Assembly: GCA_003281285.1 (NCBI GenBank)
Contig: QCCJ01000004.1
Location: forward strand, 1 to 61,838
DNA length: 61,838 bases
Direction of reading: 5' to 3'
From: Prochlorococcus sp. AG-347-K22
GTDB taxonomy: Bacteria; Cyanobacteriota; Cyanobacteriia; PCC-6307; Cyanobiaceae
The notes beneath the pieces are model-generated. The model made no database searches and was not told the DNA's origin. It saw nothing but the letters and a program-made list of their open reading frames with translations. Each line of letters starts with the position of its first letter. The first letter of the stretch is position 1. Position numbers and translations under genes: made by a program. Positions 1 to 8,099 of the stretch are shown one piece after another.

Positions 1-119
1 AAAAAAGCTCTTATTAAGTCTTTTGGTTTACCGAGCTCAAGATAAATTAACGGTACAGTTAGATAAATGGTACCAACTAAAATATAAAAAGTTCCCAAAT
101 AAAATACCAAACTATTCAT
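1..119 (-). CDS. Partial membrane protein, N-terminal end only, unknown family
   Basis: The first 39 codons of a reverse-strand gene are visible; the rest lies left of the window. It starts at the ATG at 119 and reads MNSLVFYLGTFYILVGT, then a hydrophobic stretch to about residue 28, then a charged ELGKPKD segment. This looks like an N-terminal membrane span with a short polar loop after it. I do not recognise the family from so little sequence. Its 5' end is 70 bases from the tRNA-Leu gene on the same strand. Confidence 0.55.
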   Translation of the reverse strand, partial: MNSLVFYLGTFYILVGTIYLTVPLIYLELGKPKDLIRAF

Positions 120-189
120 AAATTAACTACTTAAACAAATTATAAGAGTTGATATAGATAAGCAAACTATCTATCAGAATTTCCTTAAG

Positions 190-271
190 TGCGGTCGGGG
201 AGACTTGAACTCCCACACCCGAAGATACGAGTACCTAAAACTCGCGCGTCTACCAATTCCGCCACGACCGC
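190..271 (-). tRNA. tRNA-Leu (anticodon UAG)
   Basis: The reverse strand folds as a class II tRNA. The acceptor stem GCGGTCG pairs with CGACCGC followed by discriminator A. The D-loop contains GGAATTGGTAGACGC, the anticodon arm is CGAGT-TTTAGGT-ACTCG giving anticodon TAG, there is a long variable arm as in Leu tRNAs, and the T-arm contains GTTCAAGTC. The CCA end is not encoded, since the next bases are CTT. It would read CUN leucine codons. Confidence 0.96.
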
Positions 272-428
272 TCAAATAAAATAATAATTGAAAGAGGTTT
301 ATTTTAAAAATTTTTTTTCTTAAGATGATTAATTTGACACATTAAAATTAAATCAAAAATCTCTTAAAAGAAATTTTTTATGTTTATGCATGCAATCCTC
401 TTAAAATATTAGTTATATTATTTACAGA

Positions 429-1460
429 ATAAAAGAAACGATTTCAAACTTAACCAGTAAAAATACAACAAAAAATACTAATTCATCAAAAACATTTAAT
501 TGGCAAAAAGAGATTAAAAATTACGTAGATCCGCCAAGTTTTTGGAATCCAACATTAGGTTTATTTTTTGGCGGTTATTTTCTTGCTTTTCTTAGCATAT
601 GGCAATGGTATAGGGGTGTTTGGCCTTTACCTTTACTTGTAGCCACTGCGTTTTTAGCTTTACATATTGAAGGTACTGTTATTCATGATGCATGTCATAA
701 AGCTGCTCATCCAGTTCCTTGGATAAATCAAGCGATGGGACATGGTTCAGCTATTCTATTAGGGTTTAGCTTCCCAGTTTTTACTAGAGTTCATTTACAA
801 CATCATATTCACGTAAATCACCCCAAAAATGATCCTGATCATATTGTCAGTACTTTTGGTCCAATTTGGCTAATTGCTCCAAGATTTTTTTATCATGAGG
901 TGTTTTTCTTTCAAAGAAAACTTTGGCGAAGATATGAATTACTACAATGGGGAATTGAAAGATCCATATTTATAACAATTATCTTGGCAGGTTTGAAATT
1001 TGATTTTATGAATTTAATTTATAATTTATGGTTCGGCCCAGCATTAATGGTAGGAGTCACTTTAGGAATATTTTTTGATTATTTACCCCACAGGCCATTT
1101 CGATCAAGAAATAAATGGATAAATTCTCGAGTTTATCCAAGCAAATTTATGAATTTATTGATAATGGGACAAAATTACCATCTCATTCATCATCTTTGGC
1201 CTTCGATTCCTTGGTTTGAATACAAAATAGCTTATGAAAAAACTAAGCCTTTATTGGACAAAAAAGGCTCCCCACAAAGAGTTGGTATATTTGAAAGTAA
1301 AGAAGACATTTTTAACTTTATTTATGATCTATTTATAGGTGTAAGGAGCCATAGCAAAAAGAGGGGGAAAATACGAAAAATCATAAATTTATATCCAGGC
1401 TTTAAAATAAAAAAAGTTTTATTAAAGATAGTCAATAAAACGTTTATTGGAAGCAACTAA
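429..1460 (+). CDS. crtR: Beta-carotene hydroxylase (CrtR, fatty-acid-hydroxylase type)
   Basis: This is a membrane di-iron hydroxylase that adds hydroxyls to the beta rings of carotenoids, giving zeaxanthin, the main photoprotective carotenoid of Prochlorococcus. Three histidine clusters are visible: HDACH (about 688-702), HLQHH/HVNHP (about 793-822) and HLIHH (about 1179-1193), with hydrophobic segments between them. The reading frame is open from the TAA at 402-404, but contains no ATG, GTG or TTG before the Met codon at 735, which lies after the first histidine cluster and cannot be the start. Clear family similarity (FWNPTLGLFFGG) begins near 540. Possible starts are ATA at 429 or ATT at 408, 417 or 420. 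I set 429 as a working start with low certainty. It converges on gatC with a gap of 5 bases. Confidence 0.85.
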   Translation: MKETISNLTSKNTTKNTNSSKTFNWQKEIKNYVDPPSFWNPTLGLFFGGYFLAFLSIWQWYRGVWPLPLLVATAFLALHIEGTVIHDACHKAAHPVPWINQAMGHGSAILLGFSFPVFTRVHLQHHIHVNHPKNDPDHIVSTFGPIWLIAPRFFYHEVFFFQRKLWRRYELLQWGIERSIFITIILAGLKFDFMNLIYNLWFGPALMVGVTLGIFFDYLPHRPFRSRNKWINSRVYPSKFMNLLIMGQNYHLIHHLWPSIPWFEYKIAYEKTKPLLDKKGSPQRVGIFESKEDIFNFIYDLFIGVRSHSKKRGKIRKIINLYPGFKIKKVLLKIVNKTFIGSN

Positions 1461-1465
1461 CTTAC

Positions 1466-1759
1466 TCATTCACTAATAATTTTTGGTACTTTAAAATATT
1501 TATCCTCTCTCGATGGACCCAATTCTAAAAGTTCTTCATTGCAATCAGAATTTTTCTTTTCGTCTTTTCTAAATACATTGACAACCTCTATAGCTCTTGT
1601 TGTACAGGGGACTTCATCTGTATCAATTTCTTCAAGTTGTTTTATATAATCCAATATCTTTTCTAATTGTTCTGCATGATTATTAATTTCATTCTCGTTA
1701 AGTTCTAATCTCGCTAAATGAGCAACTTTTTTAACTTCCTCTTTAGTTATTTTTGTCAT
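1466..1759 (-). CDS. gatC: Aspartyl/glutamyl-tRNA(Asn/Gln) amidotransferase subunit C
   Basis: GatC is the small subunit of the GatCAB amidotransferase, which converts Glu-tRNA(Gln) (and Asp-tRNA(Asn)) to the amide form in the cytoplasm. The 97-residue product has the usual family length. It starts with ITKEEVKKVAHLARLEL, the N-terminal helix typical of GatC, followed by an EQLEKILDYIKQLEE helix and the DEVP motif that precedes the extended C-terminal tail. It lies alone on the reverse strand between crtR and the glycosylase gene. The gatA and gatB genes are not in this window. Confidence 0.95.
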   Translation of the reverse strand: MTKITKEEVKKVAHLARLELNENEINNHAEQLEKILDYIKQLEEIDTDEVPCTTRAIEVVNVFRKDEKKNSDCNEELLELGPSREDKYFKVPKIISE

Positions 1760-1929
1760 ACCTTTAATATCTTTCTTATTAAATAATAGTTTATTAAGAA
1801 CAACTTATTTACATATCCTTTGAATTTCATATAATTTAAAAAATAATCAAATCTTTTTGAAAATCAATATCAATTAATAGCCTTAATTATTTTTCTCAGC
1901 TAAATATGTTATTAGATAGATATTGAAAA

Positions 1930-2514
1930 ATAGAAGAAGAATTATTTCCAAAAAATTTTTTTTATCGGCACTCTAAACTTGTTGCTCCTGATTTAATAGG
2001 CTGTCACCTCATAAAAAAAAATAATAAGGTAGATCAAGTTAAAGGGGTTATTGTTGAAACTGAAGCTTATTCACAGGAAGAAGAGGCCTGTCATGGCTAC
2101 CACAAAATGACTGAATCAAACAAACCATTATTTGGCAAACCTGGCACATTTTATATTTACAAATCTTATGGCATTCATCATTGTTTAAATATAGTTACTG
2201 ATAAAGAAAATTTTGCGAGTGGTGTTTTAATAAGATCAGTTTTTATCTCTAAAAAGAATGAAAGATTAGCTTCTGGACCTGGCCTAGTAACTAAAACTTT
2301 CAGTGTAGACATTTCATTTAACTCACTTGAAGTTCTTAATAACAAATCTTTATGGATTTCTCCACGAGACTCCACTCTAGAAGAAAAAGATCTTATTCAA
2401 ACTACGAGAATTGGCATATCAAAGGCAAAAAATATAAAATGGCGTTGGTATCTAAAAAATAGTAGAAGTGTAAGTAAAAGATTAAAAGGTGACAGAACAC
2501 CTAAATTTCAATAA
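1930..2514 (+). CDS. 3-methyladenine DNA glycosylase (AAG/MPG family)
   Basis: This base-excision repair glycosylase of the AAG/MPG family removes alkylated purines. The frame reads ELFPKNFFYRHS, then LVAPDLIGCHL, then VIVETEAYSQEEEACHG (the E of ETEAY is the catalytic glutamate of the family), FGKPGTFYIYKSYG and ASGVLIRS. The total of about 194 residues fits bacterial AAG proteins. The first Met in frame (2107) lies after the catalytic ETEAY, so it cannot be the start. Upstream the frame is closed by TGA at 1924-1926, and only ATA at 1930 remains as an initiator-like codon. An ATG at 1906 is in frame but is cut off by that TGA. Removing one A from the A5 run at 1926-1930 would put a TTG (1923) in frame, reading MKIEEELF. 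Confidence 0.8.
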   Translation: MEEELFPKNFFYRHSKLVAPDLIGCHLIKKNNKVDQVKGVIVETEAYSQEEEACHGYHKMTESNKPLFGKPGTFYIYKSYGIHHCLNIVTDKENFASGVLIRSVFISKKNERLASGPGLVTKTFSVDISFNSLEVLNNKSLWISPRDSTLEEKDLIQTTRIGISKAKNIKWRWYLKNSRSVSKRLKGDRTPKFQ

Positions 2515-2535
2515 TCATTTATCTTTTTAAGCGTA

Positions 2536-3552
2536 ATGCAAATTTGGCCTCATAAACATATCCACACATTAGCTAATTTTTCAATTAAAGATTATGAGTC
2601 AGTTTTTGAATTAGCTAATAGATTTGATGCACTAAAGAATGCAGGAACAAAAAAGATACCGGCCTTACAAGGGACTTTGGTAACGTCTTTGTTTTTTGAA
2701 GCTAGTACAAGAACAAAAAATAGTTTTGAGCTTGCAGCAAAAAGACTTTCTGCTGATGTCCAAACGTTTGCGCCATCCTCAAGCTCTTTAACAAAAGGCG
2801 AAACAATAATTGATACAGCCATAACTTATTCTGCTATGGGGGCGGATACATTAGTTATCAGACATTCATCAAGTTACATAACCTTTGAGATCGCAAAAAA
2901 ACTTGATGCAATAAATTCCAAGACTTCGGTTCTTAATGCGGGAGATGGATTACATAGTCACCCCAGCCAAGGATTGCTTGACATCTATACATTGATAAAA
3001 TTCTTTTCCCAAAAAAAACTGCATCCAGAGGTTTTAAATTCCAAAAAAATTTTAATTATTGGAGACGTTAATCATTCAAGGGTTGCCAGGTCAAATCTTT
3101 GGGCTTTGAGTGCATTCGGCGCCGATATAATCTTATGTGGTCCTAAGACTTTAATACCTGATGAATTTATAAATTTTTTAAAAACCCCCGCGCCAAATCA
3201 AATAGAAGATCCTGTTAAATCAAGAGGTTCAATAACAATTTCTAGATCATTGGAAGAATCAATAAAAATTGCAGATGCGATTATTGTTTTAAGACTCCAG
3301 AAAGAGAGAATGATGGAAAATTTACTAAGTAGCATTGATTCATATAGTTTGGATTATGGCTTAACCCCAGAGAAATTATCTTTAAATAATAAAGAAATTC
3401 CAATTCTTCATCCTGGCCCCATTAACAGAGATATTGAAATAAGTAGCAAAGTGGTAGATCGGTATCCTAATTGCTTAATTAATAATCAAGTTGCAAATGG
3501 TATCCCTATAAGAATGGCTTTGCTTTATCTATTACAAAAACACAACAAGTAA
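2536..3552 (+). CDS. pyrB: Aspartate carbamoyltransferase catalytic subunit
   Basis: PyrB condenses carbamoyl phosphate with aspartate in the committed step of pyrimidine synthesis. The 338-residue product carries the carbamoyl-phosphate loop FEASTRTK (about residues 54-61), the HPSQGLLD segment (about 142-149), the [11 protein letters not shown] hinge and HPGPINR near the C-terminus. All are hallmark motifs of aspartate transcarbamoylase rather than ornithine transcarbamoylase. It starts 21 bases after the glycosylase stop, so the two are probably co-transcribed. pyrD, a later enzyme in the same pathway, is at 35667 in this window. Confidence 0.96.
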   Translation: MQIWPHKHIHTLANFSIKDYESVFELANRFDALKNAGTKKIPALQGTLVTSLFFEASTRTKNSFELAAKRLSADVQTFAPSSSSLTKGETIIDTAITYSAMGADTLVIRHSSSYITFEIAKKLDAINSKTSVLNAGDGLHSHPSQGLLDIYTLIKFFSQKKLHPEVLNSKKILIIGDVNHSRVARSNLWALSAFGADIILCGPKTLIPDEFINFLKTPAPNQIEDPVKSRGSITISRSLEESIKIADAIIVLRLQKERMMENLLSSIDSYSLDYGLTPEKLSLNNKEIPILHPGPINRDIEISSKVVDRYPNCLINNQVANGIPIRMALLYLLQKHNK

Positions 3553-3554
3553 AT

Positions 3555-3896
3555 TTATAGCAACTTAAGACTCTCAGTAAAGAAACCATAAAATAATCCC
3601 AATCTTAAAGAATCTAATAAAAGTACTAAAAATTTCTTTTTCCTTTCAAATCTAAAATTTCTTCTTAGAACTATTAAAAACTCAATAAAAACTACTGCTA
3701 AAAAAGCGGCTACAGGATCCATGAGTTCCACAACGGCACTTACCATACCAAGAGAACTTCCAAAAAAGTAGCCGATTAAAAGAGTAATCAATGATATTGA
3801 ATATCTTCGCCATGGATTATTAGCCCAAATACTTAATGTCTGAATATTTTCCACAATTTTTAGCTGAAATTTTGTCTTTTGAGGTTTAAAAACCAT
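3555..3896 (-). CDS. Ycf20-like membrane protein (DUF565)
   Basis: This small 113-residue integral membrane protein resembles the Ycf20/DUF565 family of cyanobacteria and plastids. It has the family's NPWRRYS motif just before a first hydrophobic span (about residues 35-58, containing GYFFGSSLG), a second span (about 62-80), and a positively charged RRNFRFERKKK loop before a final weaker hydrophobic stretch. In plants and algae Ycf20 proteins are linked to photoprotection. The function here is not established by sequence. It is probably co-transcribed with the gene at 3908-4108, 11 bases upstream. Confidence 0.75.
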   Translation of the reverse strand: MVFKPQKTKFQLKIVENIQTLSIWANNPWRRYSISLITLLIGYFFGSSLGMVSAVVELMDPVAAFLAVVFIEFLIVLRRNFRFERKKKFLVLLLDSLRLGLFYGFFTESLKLL

Positions 3897-3907
3897 TTTG
3901 CATTAAA

Positions 3908-4108
3908 CTAAGCAGCTTCAGAATTTGATTGAATTTTAGTATTTCCTTCTATTAATTCAAGTAATGCTTCGAACTGAGCCATTAATCCTCTTAATTCGCC
4001 TGGTTCAGGGAAAAGGTCATCTTCTTTTATTCCTAAATGCATTTCTCTGAGCTCTTGCCTTAAATAGCGTATGTGACTAATGACTTGCTCTCTTTTAGTT
4101 TGAGACAT
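3908..4108 (-). CDS. Small conserved picocyanobacterial protein, unknown function
   Basis: This 66-residue soluble protein starts MSQTKREQVISHIRYLRQELREMH and continues with FPEPGELRGLMAQFEALLELIEG. It is almost entirely predicted helix with two amphipathic segments separated by a proline-containing turn, consistent with a small helical hairpin. I do not recognise a named family. Codon use resembles its neighbours and the frame is clean. It sits directly upstream of the Ycf20-like gene on the same strand, which makes a two-gene unit likely. Confidence 0.7.
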   Translation of the reverse strand: MSQTKREQVISHIRYLRQELREMHLGIKEDDLFPEPGELRGLMAQFEALLELIEGNTKIQSNSEAA

Positions 4109-4312
4109 AATGTAAGTATTTACACAACTACTTTAAGAAAGAATATTTTTGAAAAGGAGAGTTTGCATATTTATGACTGAGAATGAAGATAATTGACCTA
4201 ACAACAATTTGAAAAGATTATGAAAATTGAAAATTATCATATTCTTGTAAATATGTACTTAATTCTTATATCAATTTTAAATAATTACTTGAGGCTTTAT
4301 TATTAGAGTATA

Positions 4313-4549
4313 TTGACTTTACTCAATGTGAAATTCATTTCTGAAAATAAAATAAGTGAGGAACTAGTAAATTCTTTTGATGAAGAAATGACCCTTGAGC
4401 TCGCTAAAAGGCTAGAGGAGGATAATTATAATACTCCATTTGATGGTTTAAAAGACTGGCACTTACTGAGGGCTCTTGCAATCAATAGACCTGAATTAAC
4501 AACTAAATATACCCATCTCCTCGATCAGGAACCTTTCGATGAAAACTAA
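4313..4549 (+). CDS. DUF2555-family small protein
   Basis: This 78-residue protein has the LAKRLEEDNYNTPFDGLKDWHLLRALA block typical of cyanobacterial DUF2555 proteins and ends in an acidic PFDEN tail. No function can be assigned. The start is the TTG at 4313, with GAG at 4306-4308 just upstream; a GTG at 4328 is an alternative. Its last 11 bases overlap the start of coaBC in another frame, which argues for translational coupling. Confidence 0.78.
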   Translation: MTLLNVKFISENKISEELVNSFDEEMTLELAKRLEEDNYNTPFDGLKDWHLLRALAINRPELTTKYTHLLDQEPFDEN

Positions 4550-5795
4550 AACTAAGGACTCCAAAATAAAGGTTCTTTTATTAATAACTGGGAGTATTGC
4601 AGCTGTAAGAATTCCATTATTAGTTAGCCAATTAGCGAAAGAAAATTATGAAATAAGATGCGTTTTATCAAAAAATGCAGAAAAATTAATAAAGCCGCTT
4701 CCTCTTTCTATTTTAAGTAGAAACCCGTGCATTTTAGAAAATGATCAATGGTCTGATAGTCAATCAACACCTCTTCACATTGAACTAGGTAATTGGGCTG
4801 ATATTTTAATCATCGCCCCTTTAACAGCAACAACATTAGCAAAATGGGTAACTGGAAATGCTGAGGGATTGATCCCAAGCATCTTAATAGCAAATATAAA
4901 GCCAATTATTGTTGCACCAGCAATGAATACACAAATGTGGCTAAATAAAGCTGTCCAAAAAAATTATGAAAACTTACAGAATTACGAAAATGTTTTGTCT
5001 TTGCAACCAAGTGAAGGTCTCTTAGCATGTGATGCTATTGGCATCGGTAAGATACCTCCAAATGATCTAATCCAATTAGCTCTTGAATTTATAGCTTCCC
5101 ACAAAAAAAATGAATATCGCAAAGATTTACTTAATAAAGAAATTTTAATAACTGGAGGGTGTACCTCAGAGAAAATTGACGCGGCAAGACATATTACTAA
5201 CAAAAGTTCAGGAGCAATGGGCCTACTTCTTTCTCAAGTAGCGAGGTTCAGAGGAGCACAAGTAAAATATGTTCATGGGCCTCTGAAAATCGATAAGAAT
5301 CTTACTGATGGAATAAAAAGATATGAAATTGAAACTAGTGTTGATTTAATTAGGGCACTTAATAATGAAATATCAAATTGCGATTATTTTTTCATGAATG
5401 CAGCAGTATCTGATTTCAAGATAACCTCTGATACTTCAGCTAAAATTCCAAAAAATCAAATTAATGCTCATTTGAATCAAAACTTTGAGCTAGTCCCAGA
5501 TATTTTAAAAACAATTAGTAAATCAAAAAAAGATAACCAAGTTTTCGTAGGCTTTTGTGCTTTTACAGGATCTATTGAACAAGCACGAATGACAATTAAA
5601 GAAAAGATTATCCAAAAGGGTTGTGATTATCTATTCGCAAATCCAATTGATCTTGAAGGCCAAGGATTTGGCTTTTTGGCACAAAATGAAGGTTGGCTAT
5701 TCGACACTAAAAATATGGAACACTACATTAACAAAACATCAAAAATTGATTTAGCAAATAAATTAATAACCCAAATTATTTCATTAAAAAAATAA
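4539..5795 (+). CDS. coaBC: Bifunctional phosphopantothenoylcysteine decarboxylase/phosphopantothenate-cysteine ligase
   Basis: CoaBC carries out two successive steps of coenzyme A synthesis: ligation of cysteine to 4'-phosphopantothenate, then flavin-dependent decarboxylation. The N-terminal flavoprotein half has the TGSIAA entry motif (about residue 17), APLTATTLAKW, and the PAMNTQMW motif (about 127-134) of the decarboxylase. The ligase half begins near residue 200 with ILITGGCTSEKIDAARHITN and includes NAAVSDF and a KIPKN motif. The length of 418 residues is normal. It overlaps the preceding small gene by 11 bases. Confidence 0.96.
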   Translation: MKTKTKDSKIKVLLLITGSIAAVRIPLLVSQLAKENYEIRCVLSKNAEKLIKPLPLSILSRNPCILENDQWSDSQSTPLHIELGNWADILIIAPLTATTLAKWVTGNAEGLIPSILIANIKPIIVAPAMNTQMWLNKAVQKNYENLQNYENVLSLQPSEGLLACDAIGIGKIPPNDLIQLALEFIASHKKNEYRKDLLNKEILITGGCTSEKIDAARHITNKSSGAMGLLLSQVARFRGAQVKYVHGPLKIDKNLTDGIKRYEIETSVDLIRALNNEISNCDYFFMNAAVSDFKITSDTSAKIPKNQINAHLNQNFELVPDILKTISKSKKDNQVFVGFCAFTGSIEQARMTIKEKIIQKGCDYLFANPIDLEGQGFGFLAQNEGWLFDTKNMEHYINKTSKIDLANKLITQIISLKK

Positions 5796-5889
5796 AAAAA
5801 ATTTTTTAATTTGTATTTTTTTGTAATCTTAATCATTAAAAATAATTTGATAGCTTAAAATAATTCCAGTTTTTTAAAATCTAAAAAGC

Positions 5890-5953
5890 TACGGGTTGTT
5901 TCGAGGATTTAATAGTCCTATCCTTTATGGTCCTTTCCCTTGTAATATCCGTA
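5890..5953 (+). promoter_or_regulatory. Structured 5' leader of psbO (predicted)
   Basis: The gap of about 216 bases before psbO contains a TTTTAAAAT stretch that could serve as a -10 region, followed by sequence able to fold. TACGG (5890-5894) pairs with CCGTA (5949-5953), enclosing AGGAT (5904-5908), which pairs with ATCCT (5920-5924). The pyrimidine-rich stretch at about 5931-5940 follows. I infer a leader of about 120 nt with a nested stem-loop. No known RNA family is recognised, and folding energy was not computed. Confidence 0.35.
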
Positions 5954-6011
5954 CTGAACTTATTAGATGACCTTTAATCTATCGTCACAGAACTTTACTG
6001 CAACTTTAATT

Positions 6012-6806
6012 ATGAGAATTCGTTCTTTCTTAGCTTTTGTTATTTCAATTTGTATAACTTTTGCTTACGTACCTGTTAAAACATTTGCTTTTTCTGAAAG
6101 AGGAAATGCACAATTCACAGATGTTGTGAACACAGGAAAAGCTAATGATTGCCCTATATTAGACTCGTCTCTTGTAGGATCAATATCTCTCGGGAATGGA
6201 GATAGCCTTAAAGGAATATGCATGCATCCAACAGAAGTTTATGTAAAAGTGCCAGGGACGAAACGAAAAGCAGCAGAATTTGTTTCTACAAAAATTATTA
6301 GTCCTAGAAATAACACCACAGTGACAGAAGTTTATGGAGATATAGATTCAGGAACTTTCACCGAAAAAGGTGGTATTGATTTTCAACTTATTACTGTATT
6401 AACTCCTGGTGGTTTAGAGGTGCCATTTGCATTCTCAGCAAAAGATCTTAAAGCTGATTTACCATCATCTATTGAGCCAGGCACTGAGGTTAGTGGTTCA
6501 ACATTTACACCTAACTACAGAACTGGCGATTTTCTAGATCCTAAGGCAAGAGCTAAAAATACTGGTGTTGAATACGCTCAAGGTTTAGTTGCATTAGGAG
6601 GAGATGACGAAGAACTTGCAAAAGAAAATATTAAGGTTGATGTAAACGGTACTGGCGTTATTACTCTTTCAATCAACAATGTAGATTCTGACACAGATGA
6701 ATTTGCTGGTACTTTTGAAGCTATCCAACCTTCAGACACAGATATGGGTTCAAAAGATCCACTTGATGTAAAAATAATTGGTGAGCTTTACGGAAGAAAG
6801 GCATAA
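6012..6806 (+). CDS. psbO: Photosystem II manganese-stabilising protein
   Basis: PsbO is the lumenal extrinsic subunit that stabilises the oxygen-evolving Mn cluster of photosystem II. I chose the ATG at 6012 because the product then begins MRIRSFLAFVISICITFAY, a standard signal peptide with a cleavage site near TFAFS. An in-frame ATG at 5967 would add 15 residues before the signal peptide and is less likely. The mature part has NDCPIL and KGICMHP, the two cysteines of the conserved disulfide, plus VPFAFSAKDL and GSTFTPNYRTGDFLDP. The length of 264 residues is normal. Confidence 0.96.
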   Translation: MRIRSFLAFVISICITFAYVPVKTFAFSERGNAQFTDVVNTGKANDCPILDSSLVGSISLGNGDSLKGICMHPTEVYVKVPGTKRKAAEFVSTKIISPRNNTTVTEVYGDIDSGTFTEKGGIDFQLITVLTPGGLEVPFAFSAKDLKADLPSSIEPGTEVSGSTFTPNYRTGDFLDPKARAKNTGVEYAQGLVALGGDDEELAKENIKVDVNGTGVITLSINNVDSDTDEFAGTFEAIQPSDTDMGSKDPLDVKIIGELYGRKA

Positions 6807-6816
6807 ATCCTACTTA

Positions 6817-6851
6817 AGAGAAAAAGGGGGTTCAACCCCTCTTTTTTTTTC
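6817..6851 (+). terminator. Rho-independent terminator after psbO
   Basis: Ten bases after the psbO stop, AAAAAGGGG and CCCCTCTTTTTTTTT form a GC-rich stem (GGGG/CCCC core with loop GTTCAA) that runs into a T tract of nine residues. This is a classic intrinsic terminator separating psbO from sat. Confidence 0.8.
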
Positions 6852-6877
6852 AAAATTTTTCTTTATCAATTTAAAAA

Positions 6878-8053
6878 ATGGAACTACAACAAAAAACTAA
6901 AGCAGATACTGATGGACTAATACCGCCTTATGGAGGGGAACTAAAAAATTTAATTATTAAAGATAAAAAACTTAAAATTGATTTTATCTCTAAAGCTACT
7001 TATGAGTTTGAATGTAGCGAGAGAAATGCTTGCGATGTAGAACTTTTGATGGTTGGAGCTTTTTCTCCATTGGAAGGTTTTATGGATGAAAATAACTACA
7101 ATTCGGTAATTAAAAATAATAGAGATACAAACGGGTTGCTTTTTGGCTTGCCTATTGTATTTGATTCAAATGATGAAAAAGTAAAAGCTGGAGAGACAAT
7201 ATTACTTACTTATAAAAAACAAAAAATAGCAGTTTTAGAAGTTAGTTCTAAATGGGAGCCTGATAAATCCTTAGAAGCTGAACTTTGTTATGGTACAAAT
7301 TCTCTAGATCATCCTGCTGTTAAGATGATTTTTAACGAGAGAGGGAGATTTTATATAGGAGGAAGAGTTTATGGTTTCGAACTACCAATTAGAGAATTCC
7401 CTTGCAAAACCCCTGAAGAAGTTAGATCTACATTGCCATCAAATCATGATGTAGTTGCATTTCAATGCAGAAATCCAATTCATAGAGCACATTATGAATT
7501 ATTTACTAATGCCTTACTCTCAGATAATGTCTCCTCTAACTCAGTTGTTTTAGTTCATCCTACTTGTGGGCCAACTCAACAAGATGATATCCCTGGAAAA
7601 GTAAGATATTTGACCTATAAAGAATTAGAAGAGGAAATATCTGATGAAAGAATAAAATGGGCTTTTTTACCTTATTCAATGCATATGGCAGGTCCAAGAG
7701 AAGCTCTTCAACATATGATAATCAGAAGAAATTATGGCTGCACCCATTTTATTATTGGTAGAGATATGGCTGGTTGTAAGTCATCATCAACTGGTGAAGA
7801 TTTTTATGGCCCATACGACGCCCAGAATTTTGCGAATAAATGTGCAGATGAATTGATGATGCAAACTGTTCCTTCGAAAAATTTAGTTTATACAAAGGAA
7901 AAAGGATACATAACAGCTGAAGAGGCTAAAGAATTTAATTATGAAATTATGAAACTTAGTGGTACTGAATTTAGAAAGAAATTGAGGAATGGCGAACCAA
8001 TTCCTGAGTGGTTTGCATTCAAAAGTGTAGTAGATGTTCTAAGACGCTCTTAA
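6878..8053 (+). CDS. sat: ATP sulfurylase (sulfate adenylyltransferase)
   Basis: This enzyme activates sulfate with ATP to adenosine 5'-phosphosulfate, the first step in assimilation. The 391-residue protein shows the FQCRNPIHRAHYEL nucleotide-binding motif (QxRNPxHxxH, about residues 197-208), the VHPTCGPTQQDDIP loop, MAGPREA, the HFIIGRDMAG segment and a C-terminal GTEFRKKLRNGEPIPEWF. These define the monofunctional Sat family. No APS-kinase domain is fused. It follows the psbO terminator and precedes ftsH by 46 bases. Confidence 0.96.
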   Translation: MELQQKTKADTDGLIPPYGGELKNLIIKDKKLKIDFISKATYEFECSERNACDVELLMVGAFSPLEGFMDENNYNSVIKNNRDTNGLLFGLPIVFDSNDEKVKAGETILLTYKKQKIAVLEVSSKWEPDKSLEAELCYGTNSLDHPAVKMIFNERGRFYIGGRVYGFELPIREFPCKTPEEVRSTLPSNHDVVAFQCRNPIHRAHYELFTNALLSDNVSSNSVVLVHPTCGPTQQDDIPGKVRYLTYKELEEEISDERIKWAFLPYSMHMAGPREALQHMIIRRNYGCTHFIIGRDMAGCKSSSTGEDFYGPYDAQNFANKCADELMMQTVPSKNLVYTKEKGYITAEEAKEFNYEIMKLSGTEFRKKLRNGEPIPEWFAFKSVVDVLRRS

Positions 8054-8099
8054 TATTGTTTTATTATTAGTATTATAGATTTATTAAAGATTTTTTATC

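Noticed and set aside
735..1460. crtR taken to start at the ATG at 735
   Set aside because: The first histidine box (HDACH) and a conserved membrane region lie before 735 in the same open frame, so a start there would give a non-functional protein.
2107..2514. Glycosylase gene taken to start at the ATG at 2107
   Set aside because: The catalytic ETEAY segment is upstream of 2107 in frame.
5967..6011. psbO start at ATG 5967
   Set aside because: It adds 15 residues ahead of a complete signal peptide that begins at ATG 6012, and the family length fits the later start.
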